This document shows, piece by piece, positions 5,060 to 5,594 of a DNA stretch of 5,594 bases. The DNA is taken from positions 1 to 5,594 of the forward strand of contig CACYBO010000277.1 in the NCBI GenBank assembly GCA_902772685.1, written 5' to 3'. Under the pieces are notes generated by a model. The model saw only the letters and a program-made list of their open reading frames with translations. It had not been told where the DNA came from and ran no database searches. The stretch's first letter is position 1; every line of letters starts with the position of its first letter. This DNA is from an uncultured Eubacteriales bacterium (GTDB lineage Bacteria > Bacillota > Clostridia > Peptostreptococcales > Anaerovoracaceae). The translations under genes were made by a program, and so were the position numbers.

Positions 5060-5102
5060 AGAGTCAGAAGAAGTCATTAGGCAGTGAAATTCTTCTGGCT
5101 CT
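5060..5102 (+). repeat. Long imperfect inverted repeat upstream of xis
   Basis: AGAGTCAGAAGAA (5060-5072) pairs with TTCTTCTGGCTCT (5090-5102) over 13 positions, with one G-U pair in RNA, around a 17-base loop. A smaller inverted repeat, TTGTC/GACAA, lies just before it (5046-5060). No T run follows directly, so it is not a standard terminator. It may be an RNA leader structure, a protein-binding site or a DNA-level structure used by the element. Confidence 0.55.
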
Positions 5103-5148
5103 CAATCCTTTTGGAACAATAGATGGGGAAGAAATCTATAACTTAAAT

Positions 5149-5157
5149 TGATATAAG
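5149..5157 (+). promoter_or_regulatory. Possible extended -10 promoter for xis
   Basis: TGATATAAG is an extended -10 (TG-n-TATAAG) 45 bases before the xis ATG. No -35 is recognisable at the usual distance. A TTGGAA (5111-5116) with TATAAC (5137-5142) is a poorer alternative with a 20-bp spacer. Confidence 0.35.
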
Positions 5158-5201
5158 AGAGCCCAAAACAAGAATAGCAATAAAACTAAAGGAGTAGGGC
5201 T

Positions 5202-5408
5202 ATGTCAGAAAGCAGAATACAAGTTCCGATCGAGCATAAACTGGCTTTAACAGTTCCCGAAGCAGCAGAGTATAGCAACATCGGACAAAACAAAATAAGT
5301 AAACTTTTGAGCACAGCAAATTGTCCATTTGCCCTATACGTGGGCTCGAAGAAGTTGGTAAAGCGCAGAGAGTTTGAGCAATATATAAGTAAACAACTGC
5401 ACATTTAG
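5202..5408 (+). CDS. xis: Tn916-type excisionase
   Basis: This 68-residue protein matches the Tn916-type Xis family: a PIEHKLALTVPEAAEYSNIG opening (9-28) in which LTVPEAAEYSNIGQNKISKLL (16-36) is the recognition helix-turn-helix, then a wing and C-terminal helix (YVGSKKLVKRREFEQYI, 46-62). These small winged-helix proteins bind and bend DNA near the element ends and steer the tyrosine integrase toward excision. Length is normal. ATG 5202 follows AAAGGAG (5188-5194) by seven bases. The integrase gene begins 96 bases downstream, the usual xis-int order. AGCCC (5160-5164) could pair with GGGCT (5197-5201) directly before the ATG, which might modulate initiation; this is weak. Confidence 0.93.
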   Translation: MSESRIQVPIEHKLALTVPEAAEYSNIGQNKISKLLSTANCPFALYVGSKKLVKRREFEQYISKQLHI

Positions 5409-5432
5409 AAAACGCAGATATGAAAAAGTAAA

Positions 5433-5461
5433 TTGAGGAATGAGATTACAGATGGTATAAT
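5433..5461 (+). promoter_or_regulatory. Sigma-A promoter of the integrase gene
   Basis: TTGAGG (5433-5438) and a perfect TATAAT (5456-5461) are separated by 17 bp, and the -10 is extended by TGG (5453-5455). Transcription would start near 5468, giving a leader of about 37 bases. It lets int be made without xis, favouring integration. Confidence 0.8.
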
Positions 5462-5504
5462 TTGATGTTGTATCGTGTTCATTTCTTAGTGAAAGGAGCA
5501 CAAT

Positions 5505-5594
5505 ATGGGCAGAAACCTAAAAGGCAGAGAGTTAGGAAAGGGACTCTCGCAAAGAAAAGATGGACGATATTCAGCAAGATTCGTAACAAAGTCA
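5505..5594 (+). CDS. int: Tyrosine integrase, N-terminal 30 residues (cut by window end)
   Basis: Only the first 30 codons are visible. The sequence GLSQRKDGRYSARFV (13-27) is the signature start of Tn916-type and related Firmicutes tyrosine integrases, part of the N-terminal arm-type DNA-binding domain. The full enzyme would be expected at roughly 380-400 residues, with a catalytic R-H-R-Y domain outside the window. It joins and separates the element and chromosome by site-specific recombination, with Xis as its directionality factor. ATG 5505 follows AAAGGAG (5492-5498) by six bases and has its own promoter at 5433-5461. Its place last in the block suggests that the element end and attachment site lie shortly beyond this window. 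Confidence 0.92.
   Translation, partial: MGRNLKGRELGKGLSQRKDGRYSARFVTKS

Noticed and set aside
1..5594. CRISPR array, tRNA, rRNA or insertion sequence
   Set aside because: No regularly spaced repeats of CRISPR type, no cloverleaf-like segment, and no transposase or terminal repeats were seen.

Overview
The window looks like part of a mobile element (prophage, or an integrative element with phage-type genes) from a Firmicute, most likely a Clostridia/Lachnospiraceae host. The grounds are strong AGGAGG-type ribosome binding sites at most genes, tight same-strand packing, and protein families typical of Firmicutes phages and integrative elements. All supported genes lie on the + strand. No rRNA, tRNA, CRISPR array or insertion sequence was seen.

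Layout. Positions 1-214 hold the C-terminal end of a probable replication initiator. A DnaB-type replicative helicase (217-1446) starts two bases after its stop. A small phage-type protein (1483-1713) and a sigma-region-4-like helix-turn-helix regulator (1710-2123) follow, joined by an ATGA stop/start overlap. The 156-base gap after the regulator carries a weak terminator, three copies of a WTGAMCCR octamer spaced exactly 10 bp apart, a TATAAT -10 box and a leader hairpin. It looks like a promoter that the regulator could switch on.

That promoter would drive a DNA recombination/replication operon: a Gp157-family coiled-coil protein (2280-2759), a Sak4-like RecA-fold ATPase (2775-3476), a DUF669-like putative ssDNA-binding protein with an SSB-type acidic tail (3491-4033) and an ERCC4-family nuclease (4036-4509). 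A 160-base gap with a terminator-like hairpin and a possible 16-codon ORF separates this from an unrecognised 122-residue protein (4670-5038). Another structured gap leads to a Tn916-type excisionase gene (5202-5408). The integrase gene starts at 5505 behind its own good sigma-A promoter and is cut by the window end, so the element's end and attachment site probably lie just beyond.

How the genes may work together (inference): initiator and helicase start element replication. The ATPase, ssDNA-binding protein and nuclease form an annealing/recombination set. The sigma-like protein times the expression of that set. Xis and Int excise and integrate the element. Whether it moves as a phage or by conjugation cannot be decided here, because no structural, packaging or transfer gene is in the window.
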